Positions 1 through 7,470 of a DNA stretch of 21,464 nucleotides are shown here, piece after piece. The translations under genes were made by a program, and so were the position numbers. How positions within the stretch are numbered: position 1 is the first letter of the stretch; each line of letters opens with the position of its first letter. The stretch lies in contig JBAYVI010000043.1 of assembly GCA_041674625.1 (NCBI GenBank), positions 1-21,464 on the forward strand, read 5' to 3'. Under the pieces are notes generated by a model. The model was not told where the DNA came from. It did no database searches and saw only the letters and a program-made list of their open reading frames with translations. This stretch comes from BRH-c32 sp041674625 (GTDB lineage Bacteria > Bacteroidota > Ignavibacteria > Ignavibacteriales > Melioribacteraceae).

Positions 1-882
1 AATACTCGGCTTGGAGTTTCGTATAGGTTAAATGAGGTACTAGACTTATATACGAGTTACGCAAACGTTACGAGAGAACCGCGCTTAAAAAATTATTATG
101 ATGCTGCTGAATCAAGTGGAGGAGCTGTTCCTCAGTTTAAGTGTACTAATGGCAATTTTGATTTTAATGAACCATTAGTTAAACCTGAAACAATGTCAAG
201 TTTCGAATTAGGTATTAAATATGATAATGATAATATTTCTACATCTGTAAATAGTTATTATATGAATTTTAGTAACGAGATTGTAAGTAAAGGGCAGATA
301 GATCGATTCGGACAGCCAATTACAGGAAATATGGATAAAACTACACACTATGGTGTTGAGGTAGCAATGAACTATATTCCTATTGAAGAACTACAATTTG
401 ATCTCTCAGCATCATTAAGTAAAAATTATATAAAGAGTGGAACTACATATATTTATTATTTACAAAATCAAGATTATTTACAAACGGCAAAACTAAGTTT
501 AAATGATAATACGATAGCAGGATTTCCAGATAAAATCATAAATGCTTCATTAATTTATAATTGGAAACATTTATCATTTAAGTATAGCTTAAGGTATCAG
601 GGAGAGATGTTCACAGATAACTACGGAGGTAACTTAACGAATTATCGAAAATTATATTCTGCAATTACTGATTATTCAGATAATAGAGTTGATCCTTTTA
701 TTATAAGTAATCTAGAAATTAATTCTCGGATAGAATTAGCCGGATTAATTAAAGAAGCTGAATTAATATTACAAATCAACAATTTATTTGATAAATTATA
801 TGCACCTTACGGAATTGGGAAAGAGTATTTTCCGGCTGCTACAAGAAATATTTTGCTAACAGTTAGAGTTAATTTAAAATAA
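1..882 (+). CDS. TonB-dependent outer-membrane receptor, C-terminal part (5' end outside window)
   Basis: The frame is open from the first base to the TAA at 880-882, so this is the last 293 residues of a longer protein; the ATG at 193 is internal. It reads as alternating amphipathic beta strands with the landmarks of a TonB-dependent receptor barrel: a KPE..SSFELGIKYD segment near residues 60-73, then a turn and strand with an H-Y-G-V-E-V pattern, and a terminal strand (RNILLTVRVNLK). Receptors of this family take up vitamins, metal chelates or sugars across the outer membrane using TonB/ExbBD energy. The plug domain and TonB box lie upstream of the window. A single base separates it from thiamine pyrophosphokinase, with a transporter beyond, which points to thiamine or a thiamine precursor as substrate (inference). 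The last residue is Lys rather than the usual terminal aromatic residue. The family call is firm; the ligand is not. Confidence 0.88.
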   Translation, partial: NTRLGVSYRLNEVLDLYTSYANVTREPRLKNYYDAAESSGGAVPQFKCTNGNFDFNEPLVKPETMSSFELGIKYDNDNISTSVNSYYMNFSNEIVSKGQIDRFGQPITGNMDKTTHYGVEVAMNYIPIEELQFDLSASLSKNYIKSGTTYIYYLQNQDYLQTAKLSLNDNTIAGFPDKIINASLIYNWKHLSFKYSLRYQGEMFTDNYGGNLTNYRKLYSAITDYSDNRVDPFIISNLEINSRIELAGLIKEAELILQINNLFDKLYAPYGIGKEYFPAATRNILLTVRVNLK

Positions 883-883
883 T

Positions 884-1534
884 ATGAACTTAATAATAGG
901 AAATGGGAAAAGTCCCACTAAAAAAGAAATTAATTTTTTAAGAAAAATTGGTTTTGATAAAATATTTTGCGCAGATGGTGGAGCTAACTATACTTTTAAA
1001 AATAAAATAATTCCTGATTTTATTATTGGAGATTTAGACTCAATTGATCACAAAGTATATGAATACTATAAAGATAAATCAAAAATAATTCATATTAAAA
1101 GGCAGAATGATACTGATATAGAAAAGGTGATTAAGTTTCTAATTTCACAAAAAGAAAAAAAGGCATTAATATTAGGTGGAACGGGTAATAGGATTGACCA
1201 TACGATTTGCAACTTAAGCATAGTTTACAAATATTTTAATAAGATAGAGCTTTCAATTTTACATGAGAATACTGTTTTAACTCCTCTTAAAGGAGAACAT
1301 ACTTATAATTCATTTAAAGGGGAAATAGTATCTTTATTTGGCTTTGATAAAGAGTTAAGAGTAACAACTATGGGACTAAAGTATAAACTTAATAATAAGC
1401 TATTAGCGTTTGGTGTAAATGAAAGTTTGAGCAATGTTTCAAAGGGTAAACATTTTACTATTAATGCAGAAAAAGGGATTGTATTTGTAATTAGGAATTA
1501 TGAAAATATGAAAAAGTATGATCTCCTTTTCTAG
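884..1534 (+). CDS. Thiamine pyrophosphokinase
   Basis: This 216-residue protein converts thiamine plus ATP into thiamine pyrophosphate plus AMP in the cytoplasm. All the family motifs are visible: ADGGAN at residues 30-35, the PDFIIGDLDS metal and substrate motif at 44-53, QNDTD at 74-78 and GGTGNRIDHT at 98-107. The C-terminal half is the beta-rich thiamine-binding domain. Length is normal for bacterial TPK (about 210-220 residues). The ATG at 884 follows the receptor stop after one base, and no Shine-Dalgarno box is seen, so translation is probably coupled. The 3' end overlaps the symporter gene by 17 nt. Having TPK rather than ThiL in a transporter operon implies salvage of preformed thiamine. 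A TPP riboswitch, if present, would lie before the receptor gene, outside the window. Confidence 0.95.
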   Translation: MNLIIGNGKSPTKKEINFLRKIGFDKIFCADGGANYTFKNKIIPDFIIGDLDSIDHKVYEYYKDKSKIIHIKRQNDTDIEKVIKFLISQKEKKALILGGTGNRIDHTICNLSIVYKYFNKIELSILHENTVLTPLKGEHTYNSFKGEIVSLFGFDKELRVTTMGLKYKLNNKLLAFGVNESLSNVSKGKHFTINAEKGIVFVIRNYENMKKYDLLF

Positions 1535-2906
1535 TTACGACATATTAATTTTAATCTCATTTTTTCTAATCTTAGTTTTAATAGGATTACTGCCTTCGAT
1601 TAAGGATAAAAATTCTAAAGGTGAGTTTTTATTGGCCGGAAGAAAAATGGGGCTTACTTTATTCGTAATGACCAATGTTTCCACCTGGTATGGCGGTATT
1701 TTAGGAATAGGTGAATTTACTTATAACTACGGTTTAATCAGTTGGACTACACAAGGGCTTCCTTATTATATCTTTGCTATTTTATTTGCTTTCTTTCTTG
1801 CAAAGAAAGTTAGAAAATCTAACCTTCATACAATTCCGGAAAAAATTAAACAGGTATATGGACTAAAAGCTGGAATCATTTCTGCAATCTTCATTTTCTT
1901 TTTAGCATCACCCGCTCCTTATCTTCTAATGTCAGCGAACATATTTGAAATTGTATTCGGATTTAATAAATATTATGCAGTTTTTATCAGCACAATTGTA
2001 GCTGTTTTATTTGTAATTAAAGGTGGGTATAAATCTGATCTTTATACAGATGTTTTTCAATTCTTAGTTATGTTTATCGGATTTATTGTAATTGTTTATT
2101 TCTCATATCAAAAGTTTTCCGGTATGGAATATTTAGTTCAAAAACTCCCAGCAAATCACTTAAATCCCACCGGAGGATTTTCAATCTATTACTTAATTAC
2201 ATGGTTTATCATTGCCTTTTGGACTTTTGCCGATCCGGGATTTCATCAAAGATGTTATTCTGTTAAAAATGAGAAGATCGCTTTTAAGGGAATTTTAATT
2301 TCAGTTATATTTTGGATATTTTTTGATTTTCTAACTACATCAACAGGACTTTATTCAAAAGCTTATTTCAGTGATTCGATTGAGGCAGTATTATCTTTTC
2401 CACTCTATGCTAATGCAATTTTAACATCAGGTTGGAAAGGTTTATTTTTTGCAGGCCTTTTTGCCACTATCTATTCTACTTTAAATAGTTTTTTATTTAT
2501 AAGTTCATCTACTTTAATAAATGATATTACTCCGCACATAAAGAAGCTAAAGATTAATAAAATATCCTTTGTTACCAAAACTCGATATACGATTATTTTA
2601 ACTGCCACTTTATCATTAATCATAGTATTGTTTTCTGAATCAGTTGTTCAACTATGGTATATATTAGGAAGTTTATTTATTCCCGGTCTCATATTTTTAA
2701 TTATTGCATCTTACTATCCTAAGCTAAAAATATCTACATGGCTATCAGAACTGCAATTGATTATTGGGTTTGGTGTCAGTCTAATTGTCTTTATTCTAAA
2801 AATGGTAGGTATTGATTATTTGAGTGAAGTAGAGCCACTTTTAATAGGGTTATTAGCTGTGGCTATAATTCAAGTATATGGGCATTTCAAAAGACTAAAG
2901 AACTAA
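1518..2906 (+). CDS. Sodium/solute symporter (SSS family), candidate thiamine transporter
   Basis: This 462-residue integral membrane protein has about 12-13 hydrophobic segments. Its N-terminus (helix, then GEFLLAGRKMG near residues 35-45) and the FWTFADPGFHQR stretch in the middle resemble the SSS/PanF/PutP superfamily, which uses a sodium gradient to import small solutes. ATG 1518 is the first possible ATG: an in-frame TGA lies at 1509-1511. It overlaps the end of the TPK gene by 17 nt, so the two are translationally linked. Homology alone gives no substrate. Position after a TonB receptor and TPK suggests inner-membrane uptake of thiamine or a precursor; Bacteroidota thiamine operons normally carry PnuT in this role. 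An SSS-family protein (ThiV) has been predicted as a thiamine-related carrier elsewhere, which makes the idea plausible. The last 12 bases overlap tyrS on the other strand. Confidence 0.85.
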   Translation: MISFSSYDILILISFFLILVLIGLLPSIKDKNSKGEFLLAGRKMGLTLFVMTNVSTWYGGILGIGEFTYNYGLISWTTQGLPYYIFAILFAFFLAKKVRKSNLHTIPEKIKQVYGLKAGIISAIFIFFLASPAPYLLMSANIFEIVFGFNKYYAVFISTIVAVLFVIKGGYKSDLYTDVFQFLVMFIGFIVIVYFSYQKFSGMEYLVQKLPANHLNPTGGFSIYYLITWFIIAFWTFADPGFHQRCYSVKNEKIAFKGILISVIFWIFFDFLTTSTGLYSKAYFSDSIEAVLSFPLYANAILTSGWKGLFFAGLFATIYSTLNSFLFISSSTLINDITPHIKKLKINKISFVTKTRYTIILTATLSLIIVLFSESVVQLWYILGSLFIPGLIFLIIASYYPKLKISTWLSELQLIIGFGVSLIVFILKMVGIDYLSEVEPLLIGLLAVAIIQVYGHFKRLKN

Positions 2907-4115
2907 CTTAATGAAATTTCTTTTTCCTACTTTTAATATCATTTCATTTTCAAGTCGTAGTTGAAATTTTATATCTGTGATTTTTTCACTATCTAAAGAT
3001 ACACCGCCTTGTGTAAGTAATCTACGTGCTTCACTTTTGGAAGGGGCAAATCCGACTGCTACAATTAAATCCAAGATATCATAAACGATATCTTTTTCTA
3101 ATTTGTAGGAAGCAATATCATCAGGCAAACCTTTCTTAATAAAAATTCTATCGAACTCTTCTTGTGCATTACTTGCTGCATCTAAGTTATGATACATCTC
3201 AACTAATTTTTTAGCTAGGCTTCTTTTTATATCACGTGGGTTTGTTTCTGGATTACTTAATTCAGTTTTTATATTGTCCAAATCATTTTTACTAATATCT
3301 GTTAGTAGCTCAAAATAAGTATAAATTAAATTATCCGGTATAGACAAAGTCTTACCAAATATATCCTTAGGTGATTCATCTATACCAATATAATTATCCA
3401 TCGATTTACTCATTTTCTCAATACCATCGGTACCTACTAACAAGGGCATAGTAAGAATTATTTGCGGATCAATACCAAATTCTCGCTGAATATCGCGACC
3501 TACTAATAAATTAAATTTCTGATCTGTGCCACCTAATTCAACATCACTTTTAATGGCGACAGAATCCATCGCTTGGGCTAAAGGATATAGAAATTCATGA
3601 AGACTTATCGGTACCCCTGTTTTATATCTCTTTGTGAAGTCATCTCTTTCAAGCATACGTGCTACTGTATATTTTGAAGATAATTTTATTACGTCTTCAA
3701 AATTCATTGTACTTAGCCATTCGGAATTATGTACAATATTAGTTTTTTCAGGATGCAATATTTTTGAAGCCTGCTCGAAATATGAAATGCCATTTTGTTT
3801 TGCTTGTTCAAAAGTAAGTGGCGGACGTGCAGAATTACGTCCAGAAGGGTCGCCAATCATACCTGTAAAATCACCAATGATAAGAATTGCCTGATGACCT
3901 AAATCTTGAAATTGTGCGAGTTTACGAAGAACAACCGAATGACCAAGATGAAGATCCGGTCTTGTAGGGTCGCAGCCGAGTTTTATGTTTAATGGTTTAT
4001 TTTCCTTAAATGATTTTTCTAATTTTTTAATCAATTCATCTTCAGGGATAATTTCTAAAGCACCTCTTTTTATAATATCCATTTGCTCATTAATCGGCGG
4101 AAATATATTTTTCAC
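2895..4115 (-). CDS. tyrS: Tyrosyl-tRNA synthetase
   Basis: This 406-residue class I aminoacyl-tRNA synthetase charges tRNA-Tyr with tyrosine. The HIGH-type signature is HLGH at residues 56-59, preceded by LGCDPTRPDL; KMSKS lies at 234-238; an S4-type RNA-binding domain with SKSEARRLLTQGGV follows near residues 355-370. The DPTRPDLHLGH form and the length suggest the TyrZ-like branch rather than the E. coli TyrS branch. The start is GTG at 4113-4115, supported by an AGGAG box about 11 nt upstream (4126-4130 on this strand); no ATG is available before the conserved N-terminus. It follows smpB after 15 nt, so the two are likely cotranscribed. Its 3' end overlaps the convergent symporter gene by 12 nt. 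Confidence 0.97.
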   Translation of the reverse strand: MKNIFPPINEQMDIIKRGALEIIPEDELIKKLEKSFKENKPLNIKLGCDPTRPDLHLGHSVVLRKLAQFQDLGHQAILIIGDFTGMIGDPSGRNSARPPLTFEQAKQNGISYFEQASKILHPEKTNIVHNSEWLSTMNFEDVIKLSSKYTVARMLERDDFTKRYKTGVPISLHEFLYPLAQAMDSVAIKSDVELGGTDQKFNLLVGRDIQREFGIDPQIILTMPLLVGTDGIEKMSKSMDNYIGIDESPKDIFGKTLSIPDNLIYTYFELLTDISKNDLDNIKTELSNPETNPRDIKRSLAKKLVEMYHNLDAASNAQEEFDRIFIKKGLPDDIASYKLEKDIVYDILDLIVAVGFAPSKSEARRLLTQGGVSLDSEKITDIKFQLRLENEMILKVGKRNFIKLVL

Positions 4116-4130
4116 TATAACAAAAACTCC

Positions 4131-4586
4131 TTATCTTTTTAAATTTCTGGCAATTTCTCTTTTTATTTCTCGTGTTGCTATATCTTCACGTTTATCGTAA
4201 CTCTTTTTACCGAAAGCTATACCGAGTTCTACTTTTACGCGTTGCCCTTTAAAATATAACCTCAAAGGTATTAATGTAGCTCCTTTATCATTTGTAGCAC
4301 GGGAAATCTTTTTTATTTCACTTTTATTTAGTAATAATTTTCTTTCTCTAACAGGGTCATGATTATTAATGCTTCCTTGATCAAAAATGCTGATATTACA
4401 ATTAAGCAATATAACTTCATTACCACGAATAGTAGCATAACTATCAGTAAGATTTGCTTTATGTTGCCTACAAGATTTTACTTCAGTACCAACTAATGAA
4501 ACTCCTGCTTCATAAGTTTGTTTTATAAAGTAATCGTGTGTTGCTTTTCTATTGACGGTTATATTTTTTTCTTCTATTAATGGCAT
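4131..4586 (-). CDS. smpB: SsrA-binding protein SmpB
   Basis: This 151-residue RNA-binding protein partners tmRNA in trans-translation, rescuing stalled ribosomes and tagging the unfinished peptide. Recognition rests on the N-terminal NRKATHDYFI segment, the GTEVKSCRQHKANLTDSYA core (near residues 33-51) and the basic C-terminal tail beginning GKKSYDKRED, which becomes helical in the decoding centre. The length matches the family. Start ATG at 4584-4586 has no obvious Shine-Dalgarno box. It is first in a two-gene unit with tyrS and is divergent from the methyltransferase gene, sharing a 78-base AT-rich gap. The tmRNA gene itself is not in this window. Confidence 0.97.
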   Translation of the reverse strand: MPLIEEKNITVNRKATHDYFIKQTYEAGVSLVGTEVKSCRQHKANLTDSYATIRGNEVILLNCNISIFDQGSINNHDPVRERKLLLNKSEIKKISRATNDKGATLIPLRLYFKGQRVKVELGIAFGKKSYDKREDIATREIKREIARNLKR

Positions 4587-4603
4587 ATTCTGGTTAAATT
4601 AAA

Positions 4604-4632
4604 CCTTAAACTTATTTTTTATATTTTATAAT
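4604..4632 (+). promoter_or_regulatory. Possible promoter for the methyltransferase unit
   Basis: A perfect TATAAT lies at 4627-4632 in the gap between the divergent smpB and methyltransferase genes, about 32 bases before the ATG at 4665. The -35 side is poor: TTAAAC at 4606-4611 would give a short 15-base spacer. In DNA this AT-rich a TATAAT match can arise by chance, so this is a weak call based mostly on position. Confidence 0.3.
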
Positions 4633-4664
4633 TTCAACAAACCTAAGTGTGAAAATAAAACTAA

Positions 4665-5408
4665 ATGGCAGAAAAACATTTTTTAGAGCAGATCAAATAT
4701 ACAAAAGAATTTATTATCCCTTACTTAAAAGAGCATATTTCTCCTTTAGAAAATATGAATGTATTAGAAATTGGATGTGCTGAAGCCGGATTACTTTCTG
4801 TATTTAATGAAATGGAATGTAAAACCACCGGTATAGAGATAAGCCCACATCGTGCCCAATTTGCAAGGGAGAAAAATGTTAAATCGAAAATTATAGAAGG
4901 GGATATTACAAACAATGAAATAGTGTCTATAATCAATAATAAGTTTGATTTAATTATTATGAGAGAAGTAATTGAACATATTCATAACAAAGAAAATGCT
5001 TTAGCAAACATTGAAAAACTATTAAATAAAGATGGGTACTTATTCATATCATTTCCGCCAAGATATTCACCATTTGCAGGACATCAACAGATAGGAAGGA
5101 CAAAACTCAGTAAAATACCTTATCTTCATCTTCTTCATGTAAAAGCATTAAAATATTTCACTAAAAGAATGAATGAAAGAGATGATTTTGTTGAAGAAAT
5201 AAAATTGAACTTTGCTACTGGGATGGCAATAAAGCGATTTGAAAAATTAATTACACCATTTAATTATAAAGTTATTAAAAAGGATTTGTATTTATTTAGA
5301 CCTATCTATTCACAGAGATATGGATTACCAATTGTAAAAGTTCCGGAAATACCTTTAATTAAAGAAACAATATCTTTTGGTTACGAAATACTTTTAAAAA
5401 AATCATAA
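4665..5408 (+). CDS. Class I SAM-dependent methyltransferase, unknown substrate
   Basis: This 247-residue cytoplasmic protein has a Rossmann-type methyltransferase fold. Motif I (VLEIGCAEAG) is near residues 29-38, an acidic ribose-binding position follows after TTGIE near 54-58, motif II/post-II is FDLIIMREVIEHI near 94-106, and a GYLFISFPPRYSPF strand near 126-139 corresponds to motif III and beyond. The C-terminal hundred residues are basic and unfamiliar. The EVIEHI form resembles UbiG-like small-molecule methyltransferases, but that does not fix the substrate. The ATG is preceded by an A-rich stretch with no Shine-Dalgarno box. It is followed after 13 nt by an MFS transporter, so they may be cotranscribed; I see no functional link between them. 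Confidence 0.82.
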   Translation: MAEKHFLEQIKYTKEFIIPYLKEHISPLENMNVLEIGCAEAGLLSVFNEMECKTTGIEISPHRAQFAREKNVKSKIIEGDITNNEIVSIINNKFDLIIMREVIEHIHNKENALANIEKLLNKDGYLFISFPPRYSPFAGHQQIGRTKLSKIPYLHLLHVKALKYFTKRMNERDDFVEEIKLNFATGMAIKRFEKLITPFNYKVIKKDLYLFRPIYSQRYGLPIVKVPEIPLIKETISFGYEILLKKS

Positions 5409-5421
5409 AACAAGGTAATTT

Positions 5422-6678
5422 ATGTTAGACATTCAAAAGAAACTTACTAACCCTTTCTATGCTTTGTTAAGTCTACCGGCAACTGCAATGGGTTTTGCTC
5501 TTTCTATTCAAATTGCAGCACTTAGTTGGATTCTAAATACTAAATATAATTTAGATATTCATGAAGTTGGACTTGTATGGGCTGCTGGTCCTTTAGCCGG
5601 TATATTCGGGCAAGTCATAGTAGGATTGATTAGTGATAAAGTTTGGTTTTGGGGAGGAAGGAGAAGACCGTTTATACTAATTGGAGGTCCACTTGCCGCT
5701 TTAATGTTAATTGCATTACCAAATATTGATAAAATAGCATCTTTTTTAGGAATTGCTTCAATAATGGGTGTCGCTATTGCAGTTGCATTAACTCTTGATC
5801 TTGCAATCAATATTAGTTTTAATCCTACTCGCTCAATAATAGCTGACGTAACACCAAAAGGTAATCCACGAACAAAGGGATATACTTGGATGCAGACAAT
5901 TTCAGGACTTTTTGGGGTTCTTGCATATTTAGTCGGTGCGTATTGGGGTAATTATTTATTAATCTATTCAGGTGCTATTTTAGTTGTTGCATTCTCTGTT
6001 ATTCCAATGTTTTTTATTAAAGAAAATAAGAATCTTGAGATTGAATTAGAAGATGTAAAAATTGAAACAAGAGATAAAAAAACTGAATGGGCAGAATTAA
6101 TTAAATTATATGTAGCTCATGGTTTTTCATGGATAGGTATCCAAACAATGTTTGTATTTATAATAGCGTTTATTCAACAAAATATATTAGCCAAAGGAAT
6201 TTCAACAGAAGAAGTTAATTATCAATCAGGTCAAATAATAGCAATAGCATTCGCTGTATTAAATACAGTTGGATTTATTTTGCCTGCATTAGTATTAGAA
6301 CCAATAGCTGAAAAATTAGGAAGAAATAGAACTCATACTTTAGCAGTTGCAATAATGGCAGTTGGTTACTTCCTTATATTATTTTTTGCTACTACGCCAT
6401 TACTCCTATTTTTGTTTATGGCTGTTGTAGGTATAGGATGGGCAGCAGTAGTTAGTCTTCCATTTGCTATTATGTCTGAAAAAGTCGATCAAGGCAGAAT
6501 GGGGTTTTTTATGGGCATTTTTAATTTATCAGTAGTTATTCCTCAATTAATTGTTAGTCTTGTAATTGGATATTTTGTAAAAGAAGCAGCAAATAGTGAT
6601 GTTATTTTTTGGATTAGTGCTGTTACTTTAACTTTATCTGCAATTTCATGGCTTTTTGTTAAAGAAAGTGGTAAATAA
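5422..6678 (+). CDS. MFS transporter, SLC45-like (probable sugar carrier)
   Basis: This 418-residue polytopic membrane protein has about 12 predicted helices. The major-facilitator motif A appears between helices 2 and 3 as VGLISDKVWFWGGRRRPFIL, with the GRRRPF form typical of the SLC45/GPH-like sugar carriers. A second conserved stretch, MGFFMGIFNLSVVIPQ, lies in the C-terminal half, and a soluble charged loop (near residues 196-225) separates the halves. Members of this group usually transport di- or monosaccharides with protons or cations; the substrate here is unknown. The start has an AAGGT-like box 7-8 nt upstream. It is clearly paralogous to the transporter encoded at 7467-8765 on the other strand. 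The methyltransferase gene precedes it by 13 nt, and an exported protein follows after 27 nt. Confidence 0.87.
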   Translation: MLDIQKKLTNPFYALLSLPATAMGFALSIQIAALSWILNTKYNLDIHEVGLVWAAGPLAGIFGQVIVGLISDKVWFWGGRRRPFILIGGPLAALMLIALPNIDKIASFLGIASIMGVAIAVALTLDLAINISFNPTRSIIADVTPKGNPRTKGYTWMQTISGLFGVLAYLVGAYWGNYLLIYSGAILVVAFSVIPMFFIKENKNLEIELEDVKIETRDKKTEWAELIKLYVAHGFSWIGIQTMFVFIIAFIQQNILAKGISTEEVNYQSGQIIAIAFAVLNTVGFILPALVLEPIAEKLGRNRTHTLAVAIMAVGYFLILFFATTPLLLFLFMAVVGIGWAAVVSLPFAIMSEKVDQGRMGFFMGIFNLSVVIPQLIVSLVIGYFVKEAANSDVIFWISAVTLTLSAISWLFVKESGK

Positions 6679-6705
6679 TTATAAATGAATAAATAGGATG
6701 TTGGA

Positions 6706-7470
6706 ATGAAACTAAAGATATTTTTATTTCTTTTTTTATTTGGGATTGTAGCTTATGGTCAATCTTTATCATTAATTGATTCGGATAGAATTGCAGGTGA
6801 AATTAAAAAGAGTGATAAATATTTAGAAGAATTTGGTTTATATGATGGTTTCTTATTTCCAATACTCAGAGGGGAAGTTGGATATTTTACTGTGTCGAGC
6901 AATAAAATAAAACCAAATTTAGTCTTGATTGATCCTGATGGGAAAGTTTATATTAAAACGAATAATAAAGATAATTCATTCGCTTCCATTAATTTTGAAT
7001 CGGGCATTACCGGTGAATGGGTGCTTTATGTGATTAGTGATAAAGGCAGTATAGGAGAGTATGAACTAAATTATGGTATTGGCGATAAAATGAAACTTAA
7101 TATTGCGAATAAGAAAAGTTGTGATGAATTAATTGGTATTGTAGCACATGCAAATAATTACTTCTTATTATTCGACTATGCTATGACCCCGTCAGAATTA
7201 AAATCTAATAATATTTCATTTGATCCATCTAATTATGAAGTAATAAAAGAAACTATTGGTATCTCATTTGAGAAAGGTAAAACCTTGTTCACTTCACATG
7301 TAAATGATATCAAAAATTGTTTATTGGCTAATGAGAAAGATTTCAAGATTATGGAAGAGAATAAAGACTTTATCAGATGTATATCTGATAAAGTCGAGAT
7401 CTTACTAAATAAAATTCAAAAAGCAGATAAAACAACGGAGATAACGTTAAAAGTAAAATTAATTAATTAG
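6706..7470 (+). CDS. Exported protein with PPC-like N-terminal domain, function unknown
   Basis: The 254-residue product begins with a signal peptide (MKLKIFLFLFLFGIVAYGQS, cleavage likely just before or after Gln19), so it should be periplasmic or secreted. Residues about 30-125 read as a beta-sandwich resembling the bacterial pre-peptidase C-terminal (PPC) domain: GYFTV, then LVLIDPDGKVYIKTN, then GEWVLYVIS and GEYELNYGI. No peptidase is attached. The remaining 120 residues are predicted alpha/beta with two cysteines (KKSCDELIG and KNCLLAN) and match no family I know. An AGGA box sits before ATG 6706. It lies 27 nt after the MFS gene and overlaps the stop of the convergent MFS gene by 4 nt. 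Its 3' coding region contains a perfect 13-bp inverted repeat. Confidence 0.72.
   Translation: MKLKIFLFLFLFGIVAYGQSLSLIDSDRIAGEIKKSDKYLEEFGLYDGFLFPILRGEVGYFTVSSNKIKPNLVLIDPDGKVYIKTNNKDNSFASINFESGITGEWVLYVISDKGSIGEYELNYGIGDKMKLNIANKKSCDELIGIVAHANNYFLLFDYAMTPSELKSNNISFDPSNYEVIKETIGISFEKGKTLFTSHVNDIKNCLLANEKDFKIMEENKDFIRCISDKVEILLNKIQKADKTTEITLKVKLIN
7366..7395 (-). terminator. Perfect 13-bp hairpin in coding DNA, possible terminator of the minus-strand MFS gene
   Basis: Arms GACTTTATCAGAT (7366-7378) and ATCTGATAAAGTC (7383-7395) are exact inverted copies separated by four bases (GTAT). On the minus strand the hairpin falls 72 bases after the stop codon of the MFS gene ending at 7467 and is followed by TTTATTCTCTT, a moderately T-rich tail. 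On the plus strand the following bases (GAGATCTTAC) are not T-rich, so it suits minus-strand termination better. It is embedded in the last 35 codons of the exported-protein gene. The structure is certain from the sequence; the terminator role is inferred. Confidence 0.5.

Noticed and set aside
193..195. ATG 193 as the start of a complete 229-residue gene
   Set aside because: The same frame is open back to base 1 and encodes typical TonB-receptor barrel sequence, so the ATG is internal.
2948..2972. TTTCAA-N7-TTGAAA followed by TTTTAT, as a plus-strand terminator for the symporter gene
   Set aside because: The 6-bp all-AT-rich stem is weak and lies inside tyrS; such matches are expected by chance in this composition.
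3634..4200. Plus-strand ORFs of 86 and 71 codons
   Set aside because: They lie antisense within tyrS and smpB, whose motifs are unmistakable; the predicted peptides have no recognisable features and no ribosome-binding sites.
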